Assembly (NCBI GenBank): GCA_944322145.1
Contig: CALUNW010000002.1
Location: 1-64,000, forward strand
Origin: an uncultured Atopobiaceae bacterium
GTDB lineage: Bacteria > Actinomycetota > Coriobacteriia > Coriobacteriales > Atopobiaceae
DNA: 64,000 nucleotides
Direction: 5' to 3'
The notes beneath the pieces were generated by a model. It ran no database searches. It was not told where the DNA came from and saw only the letters and a program-made list of their open reading frames with translations. Of the stretch, positions 22,443-33,229 are shown in pieces (within the stretch, counting starts at the first letter, position 1; each line of letters starts with the position of its first letter). The position numbers were made by a program, and so were the translations under genes.

Positions 22443-25400
22443 GTGTACCTTAAGTCGCTGACACTCAAGGGGTTCAAGTCGTTTGCCGACCGCACCCAGA
22501 TGGCCTTCGACCCCGGCCTCACCGTGGTCGTGGGCCCCAACGGCTCGGGCAAGTCCAACGTGTCCGACGCCATCCTGTGGGTGCTCGGCGAGCAGAGCGC
22601 CAAGCAGCTGCGCGGCCAGGCCATGGAGGACGTCATCTTCTCCGGCTCCTCGGCGCGCGGCGCGGTGGGCGTGGCCGAGGTCACGCTCGTGCTCGACAAC
22701 TCAGACCACACGCTGCCCATCGACTTCTCCGAGGTGGGCATCACGCGCCGCATGTACCGCTCGGGCGAGTCCGAGTACCTCATCAACGGCGCGCCGAGCC
22801 GCCTCATGGACGTGCAGGACATCCTCCACGACTCGGGCCTCGGCAAGGACACGCACTCGATCATCTCCCAGGGCAAGCTCGACTCGATCCTCTCGAGCCG
22901 CCCCGAGGAGCGGCGCGCGCTCATCGAGGAGGCGGCGGACATCTCCAAGCACCGCCGCCGCAAGGAGCGCAGCCTCCGCAAGCTCGTCTCGATGGACGAG
23001 AACCTCACGCGCGCAAAGCTCCTGTCCCGCGAGCTCTCGCGCCAGCTCAAGCCCCTCGAGCGCCAGGTAGACAAGGCGCAGCGCGCCCGCGCGCTCGAGA
23101 GCGAGCTCAAGGAGCTGAGCATCCAGCTCGCCGTCGACGACCTGCGCCGCCTCCAGGAGGGCTACGACCGCCTCGTGGCGCGCGGCAAGGAGGCCGACGC
23201 CGCCATCGAGCTCGCCCAGTACCAGCATGGCGAGAAGAGCCGCGAGCTCGAGAAGCTCCAGCTGCTGCTCGAGCAGAAGGGCCTGTTCGTGGGCGACCTC
23301 GGCGAGCAGCGCCGCCGCATGCAGGACCTGCTCGGCCGCATGGACGCCGACATGCGCCTGCTGGAGGAGAAGGGCCGCAACATGGTGGCCCGTCTCTCCG
23401 ACATGCGCATGCAGCTCTCCTCGATGCGCAAGCAGCGCGCGGACGCCGCCGAGGAGCACGAGCGGCTCGCGAGCGAGCTCTCCGACACCCGCGTGCGCGA
23501 GCGCGACCTCAGGGAGTCCCTGTCGGGGCTCTCCGCCGCGTCGCACGACGCCGTCGAGCGCCGCCGCGCCCTCGACGCCGAGCTCGCGCGCATCACCACG
23601 GAGGAGCGGGCGGCGCGCGCCGAGGCCGACCGCGAGACGCTCGCGTACGCGAAGCTCGAGGACCAGGTCAGCAGCGCGCAGGTCGAGGACCAGATGTTCG
23701 CCTCGCGGCTCGAGCAGCTCCAGGAGAGCGCCGACACCGCGGAGGAGGCGCTCGCCGAGCGCGAGCGCCGCGCCGACCGCCTCGAGGAGGGGCTCGAGCG
23801 CGCCCGCGCGTCCTCGGACGACCTCGAGCGCGACATCGCGCGCCGCTCCGAGGATCTGGAGCGCGCCCGCGCCGCCGAGCGCGAGGCCCGCTCCGCCCTC
23901 TCCTCCGCGCGCGCGACCCTCGAGGCGCTGCGCGCCGTTGACGCCGACGTCGAGAAGGCGAGCCCGCTCGTGGCCGCGCTCGCCGAGGGGGCCGGCGACG
24001 CCGTGGAGTGCCGCCTCGCCGACCTCATCGACGCGGACGCCTCCGTCGAGGGGCTCGTCGAGCAGCTGCTCGGCGACGACCTCGCGGCGCTCGTCGTCGC
24101 GGACGGGGACGCCGCGAGCGCGCTCGCCGAGCGGGCGCTCGGGCTCTCGGACGCCGGCGGCAGCGCGACGATCGTGGCCCGCTCGACCGCGGCGCCGCGC
24201 CCCGGAGAGCGCGCGGACGAGCCCGGCACGCCGCTCGTGGAGCGCCTGCGCGTCGCGGGCGACGCCCGGGCGCTGCTCGAGGCCCTTCTCGGCGACGTGC
24301 GGCTCGTCGACGACGTGGCGGGCGCCGTGCGCGCGCACGAGCGCGCCCCCTGGAACACCTACGTGACCCCCGAAGGGGCCGCGATGCTGCCCGACGGGCG
24401 CCTGCGCGTGGGGTCGACCCCCACGGGCGAGGCCGGCGCGCTCGAGCGCAAGCGCCGCATCCGCGCGCTCGACGAGGGCATGGAGGGGCTCGAGGAGTCC
24501 TTCTCGGCAGCCGAGGAGGAGGTCGACCTCGCCGAGGAGGCGCTCGCCGCCGCGCGCGAGGGCGCCGTCTCCGCCAAGGGCGAGGTGGCCCGCCTCACGG
24601 CGGAGCTCTCGTCGGCCCAGTCCGAGCGCGGCCGGCTCGAGGCGCAGCTCGCCGGCTTCATCTCCGAGCGCTCCCAGGTCCTCAAGCGCCGCGAGGCCGC
24701 CGCCGAGAAGGCGTCCGAGGCCCGCGGCAAGATCGAGGGGCACCGCGCCGCCGCCCGCGCCGCCCGCGAGCGCGCCGACGCCCTCGCTGCGGAGCTCTCC
24801 GAGAAGAACGAGGCGCACCAGGAGGCCATCGCGGCCCAGGGCAAGGCGAGCCGCGCCCTCTCTGACGCGCGCCTCGAGCTCGCCATGGCGAGCGAGCGCC
24901 GCACCAACCTCGAGACCCGCGAGCGCGACCTCGCACGTCGCGTCGGCGAGCTCGGCGAGCGCATCGCGGCGACCGAGCTCAGCTCGCGCGCCCTCGAGGT
25001 CGTGCGGCTGCGCGTGGACCCGCTGCACGACCGCTACGAGGCCATCCGCGAGCGGGCCCTCGAGTGGGCGGCGCGCCTCAAGGACCGCGCGTCGCTCGCC
25101 GAGGCGGACTCCGACTCGCTCAAGCGCACGATCGGCGACGCCCGGCAGGCCGTGAGCGCCGCCTCCGCGGAGCTCGACGCCGCCCGCGAGGCCGCCTCCG
25201 CGGTCAAGGTCGATCTTGGCAAGCTCGAGGTCCAGGTCGAGGGCGCCATCAATGCCATCGTGGCCACGGGCGCCGTGCTCGACGAGGCGCTGACCATCCC
25301 GGCCCCCGAGGACCGCGACGCCGCCGAGCGCCGCGTGGCGGAGCTTCGTCGCCAGCTCGAGTCCATCGGCCCCGTCAACGCCGTGGCCATGGGCGAGTAC

Positions 25401-25985
25401 ACGCGCCTCAAGGAGCGCGCCGACTACATCAACGAGCAGGTCGCCGACCTCGAGTCCGCCCGCGCGTCGCTCAAGAAGATCACCGCCGCCATCGACCGCA
25501 AGATGCGCGCGCGGTTCCTCGCGGTCTTCGAGCGGGTGAACGAGAACTTCTCCGAGATCTTCTCGCTGCTGTTCCCGGGCGGCCAGGCCCACATCGAGAT
25601 GACGGACCCGGACAATCCCTCCGAGACCGGCATCGAGATCGTGGCGCAGCCGCGCGGAAAGCGCATCGCCAAGATGATGCTCATGAGCGGCGGCGAGAAG
25701 TCCCTGACGGCGCTCGCGCTGCTCTTTGCGGTCTACAAGGTCCGCACCGTCCCGTTCTACGTCTTTGACGAGGTGGAGGCCGCGCTCGACGACTCTAACC
25801 TCTCCAAGCTGCTCGACGCCATCGAGCGGCTCAAGGAGTCGACGCAGCTCATCGTCATCTCGCACCAGCGGCGCACGATGGAGCAGGCCGACGTCCTCTA
25901 CGGCGTTTCGATGCAGGCGGACGGCGTGAGCCGCGTCGTCTCGCAGCGCCTCGACCGGCAAACTGGAAAGGTGGTTGATGCATAG
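22443..25985 (+). CDS. smc: Chromosome segregation ATPase SMC
   Basis: A 1180-residue condensin subunit. N-terminal MYLKSLTLKGFKSFADRT and Walker A GPNGSGKSN (31-39). Two long coiled coils flank a hinge at about 500-660. The C-terminal head has the ABC signature LMSGGEKSLTALALLFA (about 1080) and Walker B FYVFDEVEAALDD (about 1104). The GTG at 22443 has GAGGAG about 10 bp upstream. It is followed directly by ftsY; the ScpA and ScpB partners are not in the window. Confidence 0.97.
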   Translation: MYLKSLTLKGFKSFADRTQMAFDPGLTVVVGPNGSGKSNVSDAILWVLGEQSAKQLRGQAMEDVIFSGSSARGAVGVAEVTLVLDNSDHTLPIDFSEVGITRRMYRSGESEYLINGAPSRLMDVQDILHDSGLGKDTHSIISQGKLDSILSSRPEERRALIEEAADISKHRRRKERSLRKLVSMDENLTRAKLLSRELSRQLKPLERQVDKAQRARALESELKELSIQLAVDDLRRLQEGYDRLVARGKEADAAIELAQYQHGEKSRELEKLQLLLEQKGLFVGDLGEQRRRMQDLLGRMDADMRLLEEKGRNMVARLSDMRMQLSSMRKQRADAAEEHERLASELSDTRVRERDLRESLSGLSAASHDAVERRRALDAELARITTEERAARAEADRETLAYAKLEDQVSSAQVEDQMFASRLEQLQESADTAEEALAERERRADRLEEGLERARASSDDLERDIARRSEDLERARAAEREARSALSSARATLEALRAVDADVEKASPLVAALAEGAGDAVECRLADLIDADASVEGLVEQLLGDDLAALVVADGDAASALAERALGLSDAGGSATIVARSTAAPRPGERADEPGTPLVERLRVAGDARALLEALLGDVRLVDDVAGAVRAHERAPWNTYVTPEGAAMLPDGRLRVGSTPTGEAGALERKRRIRALDEGMEGLEESFSAAEEEVDLAEEALAAAREGAVSAKGEVARLTAELSSAQSERGRLEAQLAGFISERSQVLKRREAAAEKASEARGKIEGHRAAARAARERADALAAELSEKNEAHQEAIAAQGKASRALSDARLELAMASERRTNLETRERDLARRVGELGERIAATELSSRALEVVRLRVDPLHDRYEAIRERALEWAARLKDRASLAEADSDSLKRTIGDARQAVSAASAELDAAREAASAVKVDLGKLEVQVEGAINAIVATGAVLDEALTIPAPEDRDAAERRVAELRRQLESIGPVNAVAMGEYTRLKERADYINEQVADLESARASLKKITAAIDRKMRARFLAVFERVNENFSEIFSLLFPGGQAHIEMTDPDNPSETGIEIVAQPRGKRIAKMMLMSGGEKSLTALALLFAVYKVRTVPFYVFDEVEAALDDSNLSKLLDAIERLKESTQLIVISHQRRTMEQADVLYGVSMQADGVSRVVSQRLDRQTGKVVDA

Positions 25986-26888
25986 ATGGGCTTTCTCGAC
26001 AGCCTGAAGGCGGGCCTCCAGCGCTCACGCGAGGCCATCAACGAGATCTTCTACATGGGCGGCGAGGTCGACGAGGACTTCTGGGAGGACCTCGAGGACA
26101 CGCTCGTGATGGGCGACATGGGCGCAGAGGTGGCCATGCGCGTGACCGACGACCTGCGCGAGCAGGCCGCCCGCGAGAACCTCACCCGCGCAGAGCAGCT
26201 GCGCGACGCCCTGGCGCGCCGCCTCGCCCAGGAGTTCCCCGCGTCCGAGCGCGACCCGTTCTCCGACCTCCCGAGCTGCGTGCTCTTCGTGGGCATCAAC
26301 GGCGCGGGCAAGACCACGACGGTGGGCAAGCTCGCCGGGCGCGCCCGCGACGCCGGCGCGCGCTGCCTGATCGGCGGCGCCGACACCTTCCGCGCCGCCG
26401 CCATCGAGCAGCTCGAGGTGTGGGGCCAGCGCGCGGGCGTCGACGTGATCACGCGCGAGCGCGGCGCCGACCCGGCGAGCGTCTGCTACGACGTGGTGGA
26501 GGAGGCGGAGCGCCGCGGCGCCGAGCTCGTCCTCATCGACACGGCCGGCCGCCTGCACACCTCGGCCGACCTCATGCGCGAGCTCGCCAAGGTGGTCAAC
26601 GTCACGCGCAAGCGCTGCCAGTCGATGCCCGTCTCGGTGGTGCTCGTGATCGACGCCACCACGGGTCAGAACGGCCTCAACCAGGCAAAGGAGTTCAACG
26701 ACGCGCTCGAGCTCGACGGGCTCATCGTGACCAAGCTCGACGGCACCGCAAAGGGCGGCATCGCCCTTGCCATCTCCAGCCAGCTGGGACTGCCCATCTA
26801 CCGCATCGGCGTGGGCGAGACCCTCGACGACCTCCAGACCTTTGACGCGCTCGACTTCACGCGCGCGCTCGTGGGCGAAGGGATGTAG
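25986..26888 (+). CDS. ftsY: Signal recognition particle receptor FtsY
   Basis: A 300-residue SRP GTPase, short because it lacks the long acidic A domain of E. coli. N-domain about 1-85; G1 GINGAGKTTTVGKLA (about 102), TFRAAAIEQLEVW, DTAGRLHT, TKLDGTAKGG. It delivers ribosome-SRP complexes to the Sec translocon. Its ATG follows the smc stop with no gap, and ffh starts 2 bp after its end. Confidence 0.96.
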   Translation: MGFLDSLKAGLQRSREAINEIFYMGGEVDEDFWEDLEDTLVMGDMGAEVAMRVTDDLREQAARENLTRAEQLRDALARRLAQEFPASERDPFSDLPSCVLFVGINGAGKTTTVGKLAGRARDAGARCLIGGADTFRAAAIEQLEVWGQRAGVDVITRERGADPASVCYDVVEEAERRGAELVLIDTAGRLHTSADLMRELAKVVNVTRKRCQSMPVSVVLVIDATTGQNGLNQAKEFNDALELDGLIVTKLDGTAKGGIALAISSQLGLPIYRIGVGETLDDLQTFDALDFTRALVGEGM

Positions 26889-26890
26889 CC

Positions 26891-28273
26891 ATGTTCAACT
26901 CTCTGTCCGACCGTCTCCAGGACACCTTCGAGAAGCTCCGCGGCAAGGGACGCCTCACCGAGGACGACATCAACGTCGCGATGCGCGAGATCCGCATGGC
27001 CCTTCTCGAGGCCGACGTCAACTACCGCGTGGTCAAGAGCTTCGTGGCGCGCTGCAAGGAGAAGTGCCTCACGGCCGAGGTCATGGAGTCGCTCACGCCG
27101 GCGCAGAACGTCGTGCGCATCGTGCTCGACGAGCTCACCGTGCTCCTGGGCTCCACCGACTCCAAGCTCACGCTCGCGCAGAACCGTACGCCCAACGTCA
27201 TCATGCTCGTGGGCCTTCAGGGCTCGGGCAAGACCACCGCGGCGGCCAAGCTCGCGTACCTCCTCAAGAGCCAGGGCCACAGCCCGCTGCTGGCCGCGTG
27301 CGACACGCACCGCCCCGCTGCTGCCGACCAGCTCGCGACGCTGGGCGGCGAGATCGGCGTGAGCGTCTTCCGCGGCGATGGCAAGGACGCCGTGGCCGTC
27401 GCCTCCGGCGCGATCCAGGAGGCCGTCGACCGCCTCAACGACATCGTGATCGTGGACACCGCGGGCCGCCTGCAGATCGACGAGGAGATGATGGAGGAGG
27501 CCGTCGCCATCAAGCGCGCGGTGCGCCCCGACCAGATCCTCATGGTCGTCGACGCCATGACCGGCCAGGACATCGTCAACGTGGTCACGGAGTTCGCCAA
27601 CCGCGTGGACTTCGACGGCGTCATCATGTCCAAGCTCGACGGCGACGCCCGCGGCGGCGGCGCCCTCTCCGTCCGCGAGGTCACCGGCAAGCCGATCAAG
27701 TTCGTCTCGATGGGGGAGAAGCCCGACTCGCTCGAGGTCTTCCACCCCGACCGCATGGCCAAGCGCATCCTCGGCATGGGCGACGTGGTGGGCATCATCG
27801 AGCAGGCGCAGAAGGTGGCCGACGAGCAGCAGCTCGAGGACGCCGAGCGCATGCTGCGCGAGGGCTTCACGATGGACGACCTGCTCAAGCAGATGCAGCA
27901 GATCCGCAAGATGGGCGGACTGCAGAAGATCCTGGGCATGATCCCGGGCATGGAGCGCGCGATGTCTCAGATGCCCCAGGCCGCGGACGACTCGCAGATG
28001 ACGCGCATCGAGGCCATCATCCACTCGATGACGCGCGAGGAGCGCCTGCGCCCCAAGATCATCAACGGCCAGCGCCGCAAGCGCATCGCCGCCGGCTCGG
28101 GCCGCACGGTCCAGGAGGTCAACCAGCTCATCAAGCAGTGGGACGAGATGAACAAGATGATGGGCAAGATGAAGGGCCTCATGCAGCAGGGCGGCGGCAA
28201 GAAGGGCCGGCGCGCCATGCAGCAGATGATGCGCGAGATGGGCGGCCCCGGCGGCGGGCGCCTGCCGTTCTAG
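26891..28273 (+). CDS. ffh: Signal recognition particle protein Ffh
   Basis: A 460-residue SRP54 homologue. NG domain with GLQGSGKTTAAAKLA (about 107), DTHRPAAADQL, DTAGRLQID and SKLDGDARGGGALS. The methionine-rich M domain (from about 320) binds SRP RNA and signal peptides (MDDLLKQMQQIRKMGGL, SGRTVQEVNQLIKQW) and ends with Met/Gly-rich sequence. It is the last gene of the smc-ftsY-ffh operon. Confidence 0.97.
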   Translation: MFNSLSDRLQDTFEKLRGKGRLTEDDINVAMREIRMALLEADVNYRVVKSFVARCKEKCLTAEVMESLTPAQNVVRIVLDELTVLLGSTDSKLTLAQNRTPNVIMLVGLQGSGKTTAAAKLAYLLKSQGHSPLLAACDTHRPAAADQLATLGGEIGVSVFRGDGKDAVAVASGAIQEAVDRLNDIVIVDTAGRLQIDEEMMEEAVAIKRAVRPDQILMVVDAMTGQDIVNVVTEFANRVDFDGVIMSKLDGDARGGGALSVREVTGKPIKFVSMGEKPDSLEVFHPDRMAKRILGMGDVVGIIEQAQKVADEQQLEDAERMLREGFTMDDLLKQMQQIRKMGGLQKILGMIPGMERAMSQMPQAADDSQMTRIEAIIHSMTREERLRPKIINGQRRKRIAAGSGRTVQEVNQLIKQWDEMNKMMGKMKGLMQQGGGKKGRRAMQQMMREMGGPGGGRLPF

Positions 28274-28307
28274 CAGCGCCTCCGGGCGCAGCGACGCTCC
28301 GCAAAAT

Positions 28308-28338
28308 GGCCCGGGCTCGAACGCGTCGAGCCCGGGCC
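28308..28338. terminator. Bidirectional hairpin between ffh and the L,D-transpeptidase gene
   Basis: GGCCCGGGCTCGA and TCGAGCCCGGGCC pair perfectly across a 5-bp loop between two convergent genes. The T-tract is poor on both strands, so the terminator call rests on position and stem strength. Confidence 0.65.
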
Positions 28339-28360
28339 TCGTCGTTCTTCTCGGCCGTCC

Positions 28361-29917
28361 CTACTTGTGGATGACGACCACGTCGCCGACCTGCGCGGCG
28401 TTATAGAGCCCCTGCCCGCTCGCGTAGCTCATGCGGATGCAGCCGTGGCTCCCGTAGTAGGTGTAGATGTTGCCGCCGAAGGTCGACTGCCAGGGGGCGT
28501 TGTGGAAGCCCACGAGGTTGCCGACGACGCCGAGCCAGAAGTCGACGTGGCTGTCCCACTCGGGCTGGCCCGTGGCGGGGTCGATGGGGCCCTTGAGGTT
28601 GATGTCGCCGTCGGTGGCGCGGGACTTGCGGTTGGTGATCATCCACACGCCCACGGGCGTCTCCTGGTCGAGGTTGGGCTGGCCGGTCGTGATGGCCGCC
28701 TCCCAGATCACCGTGCCGCCGTCGTAGAAGACCGCGTGCTGCGCGGTGAGGTCGACGTCGATGTAGCGGTCGCCCCAGTCCTGGCCGCCGGGGTTGTACT
28801 GCGCGGCGGTCTGGACGCAGGGGATGTCGATGGTGGAGGGCTGCCCCGCCTGGACGTTGGTCGCGATCTGCTGCGCCAGGGCGGCGCCGTCGATGCTCCA
28901 GCCGTAGGTGCTCGCGCCGTAGCTCGGGTCGGTGCCGGGCACGGTGACGGTGACCCCGTCCGGGCGCGTGTAGGTGCGGTCCTTGCCGACGGTGTCGAGC
29001 TGGTCGGAGAGCTCGCCGCGCGTCCACTCCTCGACGGCGGCGGCGTCGAGGGAGACCGAGAGGTCGTCTCCGATGGTGACCCAGCCGGCGATGCGCGCGG
29101 AGTCGACCTCGGCGACCGCGGTGCCGGCGAGCGTGAGCGAGACGGTCGAGGACACGAGCGCGTTGGCGGCGTCGACGGCCGCCTGGACGTCGGCGTCGGC
29201 CTCGGCGCACTCGTCGCCGATCTCGACCTGGGTCTCGCCGGCCTCGATCGCCGCGGCGACCGCGTCGGTCACCAGGTCGGCGTTGAGTCGGCTGGCGAGC
29301 GCCTGCTCGTCGATGACGAAGGCGGCGCGCTCGGCGCTGTAGGAGATGCCGTGGCCCTCGACGGTCGCTGCGGCGGCGAGCTGCTCGACTGCGGACGCGA
29401 TGACGTCCGCAAGCTTCTGGCGGTCAAACGAGACCGGCGCCTCGGCGGTGAGGTCGCGGGTGCTCGCGAGCTCGACGGGCCATGCCCACGGGTTCGCCTG
29501 GGCGAGGGCGTCGCCGACGTAGGCGTCGCCGTCGCAGGTGAGGCCCATCTGCTCGGCGGTGACGGTGAGGTCGAGCCCCTTGCCGGTGACGTGAATCTGG
29601 TAGTCGTCGAGCGAGGAGCTCTTCTCCTGGGCGACCTCGGAGGTGGGCCGCAGGGAGACGTCCTCGCCGTCGAGCGTGGTGCCGGGGAGGAAGGTCGTCT
29701 GGAAGTAGAGGGCGCCTCCCACGTAGGCGCCGGCGAGAAGGACGACGAGGCCCAGGGGGATGGCCCAGAGCAGGACCTTCTTCGTGCGCCCCGCGCCTGC
29801 GGCGCCCGTCTCGGTCTGGATGTCCTCTATGTCCATGCCTGCCGCCTCGTGCGCACCGACCTTGGGCTGCGCCTGGGTCTTCGCGGCGGAGGGTGTCTGC
29901 TTCATGTGGCTTGCCAT
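28361..29917 (-). CDS. Membrane-anchored L,D-transpeptidase (YkuD) with PG-binding domains
   Basis: A 518-residue protein: cytosolic tail 1-46, one membrane helix about 47-70, then an extracellular region with two PG_binding_4-like modules (about 75-370) and a C-terminal YkuD domain (about 385-518). The catalytic motif is HNAPWQSTF with YYGSHGCIRMS, with His491, Cys493 and Arg495. Such enzymes form 3-3 peptidoglycan crosslinks. The ATG at 29917 has AGGGG 7 bp upstream; an internal ATG at 29905 is the alternative. It is monocistronic and converges on ffh. Confidence 0.92.
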   Translation of the reverse strand: MASHMKQTPSAAKTQAQPKVGAHEAAGMDIEDIQTETGAAGAGRTKKVLLWAIPLGLVVLLAGAYVGGALYFQTTFLPGTTLDGEDVSLRPTSEVAQEKSSSLDDYQIHVTGKGLDLTVTAEQMGLTCDGDAYVGDALAQANPWAWPVELASTRDLTAEAPVSFDRQKLADVIASAVEQLAAAATVEGHGISYSAERAAFVIDEQALASRLNADLVTDAVAAAIEAGETQVEIGDECAEADADVQAAVDAANALVSSTVSLTLAGTAVAEVDSARIAGWVTIGDDLSVSLDAAAVEEWTRGELSDQLDTVGKDRTYTRPDGVTVTVPGTDPSYGASTYGWSIDGAALAQQIATNVQAGQPSTIDIPCVQTAAQYNPGGQDWGDRYIDVDLTAQHAVFYDGGTVIWEAAITTGQPNLDQETPVGVWMITNRKSRATDGDINLKGPIDPATGQPEWDSHVDFWLGVVGNLVGFHNAPWQSTFGGNIYTYYGSHGCIRMSYASGQGLYNAAQVGDVVVIHK

Positions 29918-30022
29918 GCTCTGCCCCTGTGGTTCCGGTGTCTGTAGCGTATGCGCACGCTATCGTACCTTAGGATGGAGACGTTGACACGACGTTTCTT
30001 GGTCCCAACCAAAGGAGAACAG

Positions 30023-30841
30023 ATGGCATCGGTCACGCACCTCGACAGCCTCGACGACCCGCGGCTCGACGTCTTCGCGCGCCTCACGGACCACCAGCTG
30101 CGCGCGCGGCTGGAGTCGGCGCGCGGGGTGCTCGTCGCGGAGACGCGCCTCGTGGTGGAGGTCGCGCTCGACTCCGGCGTGGCTCCGCTCTCCTTCCTGG
30201 TGGACGAGCGACACCTCGACGCGTGCTCCGACCTGCTCGGGCGCGCGGGCGACGACGTCCCGGCGTTCGTGCTCCCTCACGACCAGATGGGGCGCCTCAC
30301 GGGGTATCGGGTGACGCGAGGGCTGCTCTGCGCGATGGGGCGCCCGCCGGCGCGCGACGTCGGCGAGGTCGTCCGCGACGCTCGTCGCGTGGCGGTGGTG
30401 GAGGACCTCGTCGACGTGACCAACGTCGGCGCGCTCTTCCGCTCGGCAGCCGCGCTCGGGGCGGATGCCGTCGTGCTCTCTCCGCGCTGCGCCGACCCCT
30501 ACGTGCGTCGCGCGGTGCGCACCTCGATGGGGACGGTCTTCACCGTGCCCTGGGCGCGCGCCGCAGAGGGGGAGTGGCCGCGGGGCACCCTCGAGCTGCT
30601 GCGTCGCGAGGGGTTCGCGTGCTACGCGATGGCGCTCGAGCCGGACGCCGTCCCGCTCGACGACCCCTCGCTGCTCGTTGCCGAGAAGCGCGCGCTGCTG
30701 TTTGGCAGCGAGGGCTACGGGCTCTCGCGCGCGGCGCTCGACGCCTGCGACCGATCCGTCATCATCCCGATGGCCCACGGCGTCGACTCCCTCAACGTCG
30801 CGGCCAGCTCCGCGGTGGCGTTCTGGCAGCTCTTCCGCTAG
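30023..30841 (+). CDS. TrmH/SpoU-family RNA 2'-O-methyltransferase
   Basis: A 272-residue SPOUT methyltransferase. The N-terminal substrate domain spans about 1-100. The knotted C-terminal domain has the three SpoU motifs: DVTNVGALFRSAAALGAD, LLFGSEGYGLSR and IPMAHGVDSLNVAASSAVAFW. The RNA target cannot be told from sequence. The ATG at 30023 has AAAGGAGAAC upstream. It stands alone between a divergent and a convergent neighbour. Confidence 0.88.
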   Translation: MASVTHLDSLDDPRLDVFARLTDHQLRARLESARGVLVAETRLVVEVALDSGVAPLSFLVDERHLDACSDLLGRAGDDVPAFVLPHDQMGRLTGYRVTRGLLCAMGRPPARDVGEVVRDARRVAVVEDLVDVTNVGALFRSAAALGADAVVLSPRCADPYVRRAVRTSMGTVFTVPWARAAEGEWPRGTLELLRREGFACYAMALEPDAVPLDDPSLLVAEKRALLFGSEGYGLSRAALDACDRSVIIPMAHGVDSLNVAASSAVAFWQLFR

Positions 30842-30852
30842 GTCCGCAGCAT

Positions 30853-30990
30853 CCCACGAACCCGCCTACGTCTGTACTTTACGTGAGCGCCCGAACACAG
30901 CGATTCTCATTTGTGCAGGTAGACAAGTCGACCGTTCTTCTCGTCCAGAGAAGAACGGTCGTAAAGTACAGACGTAGGCAGGTTCGTGGG
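30853..30990. repeat. Family B nested inverted repeat, copy 1
   Basis: The 29-bp outer arms 30853-30881 and 30962-30990 match at 28 positions and contain TACGTCTGTACTTTA. Inside is a second perfect 13-bp hairpin (GACCGTTCTTCTC / GAGAAGAACGGTC, 30930-30960), preceded by the core TGCAGGTAGACAAG. It lies between convergent genes. Confidence 0.92.
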
Positions 30991-31024
30991 GCGTCGGGCA
31001 GGGTCACGCTGCGATGCCGGTGCG

Positions 31025-32929
<1,905 letters not shown>

Positions 32930-33040
32930 CTGTCGTGAATGCCCTTCATGCGTTGCGGTACTTGGGTTCAGTCATACCCAAATTATCGGGCTTCATCCCC
33001 CGCGCGTGCGCTCGACCAAAGAATCTCCCGGCCGGGCCGC

Positions 33041-33097
33041 GCGCCGACGCCCGGTCCTGGCGCCGACGCCCGGTCCTGGCGCCGACGCCCGGTCCTG
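33041..33097. repeat. Tandem repeat, GCGCCGACGCCCGGTCCTG x 3
   Basis: Three perfect 19-bp units. The next bases, GCGCCGA, begin a fourth unit and merge into family A copy 5. Confidence 0.95.
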
Positions 33098-33098
33098 G

Positions 33099-33170
33099 CG
33101 CCGAGTAAGAGTAATTTGCGAGAAGAACCTCAAATTATGGGCTCTTCTCGCCAAAAACTCTTACTCGGCG
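33099..33170. repeat. Family A double-hairpin repeat, copy 5
   Basis: Outer arms CGCCGAGTAAGAG / CTCTTACTCGGCG are perfect. The inner arms are diverged but compensated in part (GCGAGAAGAACC; GGCTCTTCTCGC), and the loop is TCAAATTATG. It is the only copy outside the first 5 kb. Confidence 0.88.
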
Positions 33171-33197
33171 AATTCGGGGCCGCGCGCCGGGTCTCGT

Positions 33198-33228
33198 CTG
33201 TTAATTGGGGACTGTCCCCAATTTACAG
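33198..33228. repeat. REP-like palindrome adjoining the fbp stop codon
   Basis: CTGTTAATTGGGGAC, one T, GTCCCCAATTTACAG: near-perfect arms with the GGGGACTGTCCCC core. It ends 1 bp from the fbp stop codon (minus strand). Confidence 0.9.
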
Positions 33229-33229
33229 G

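Larger units (their letters stand above)
32930..33229. other. Intergenic region between ftsH and fbp
   Basis: It contains a three-copy 19-bp tandem repeat, family A copy 5 and a REP-like palindrome, in that order, plus the ftsH leader at its left end. No gene is visible. Confidence 0.6.

Noticed and set aside
19958-23122. A 1054-codon minus-strand open frame opposite plsX-acpP-rnc-smc
   Set aside because: Same reason: it is antisense to real genes and reads like Leu/Arg/Ala-rich shadow sequence.
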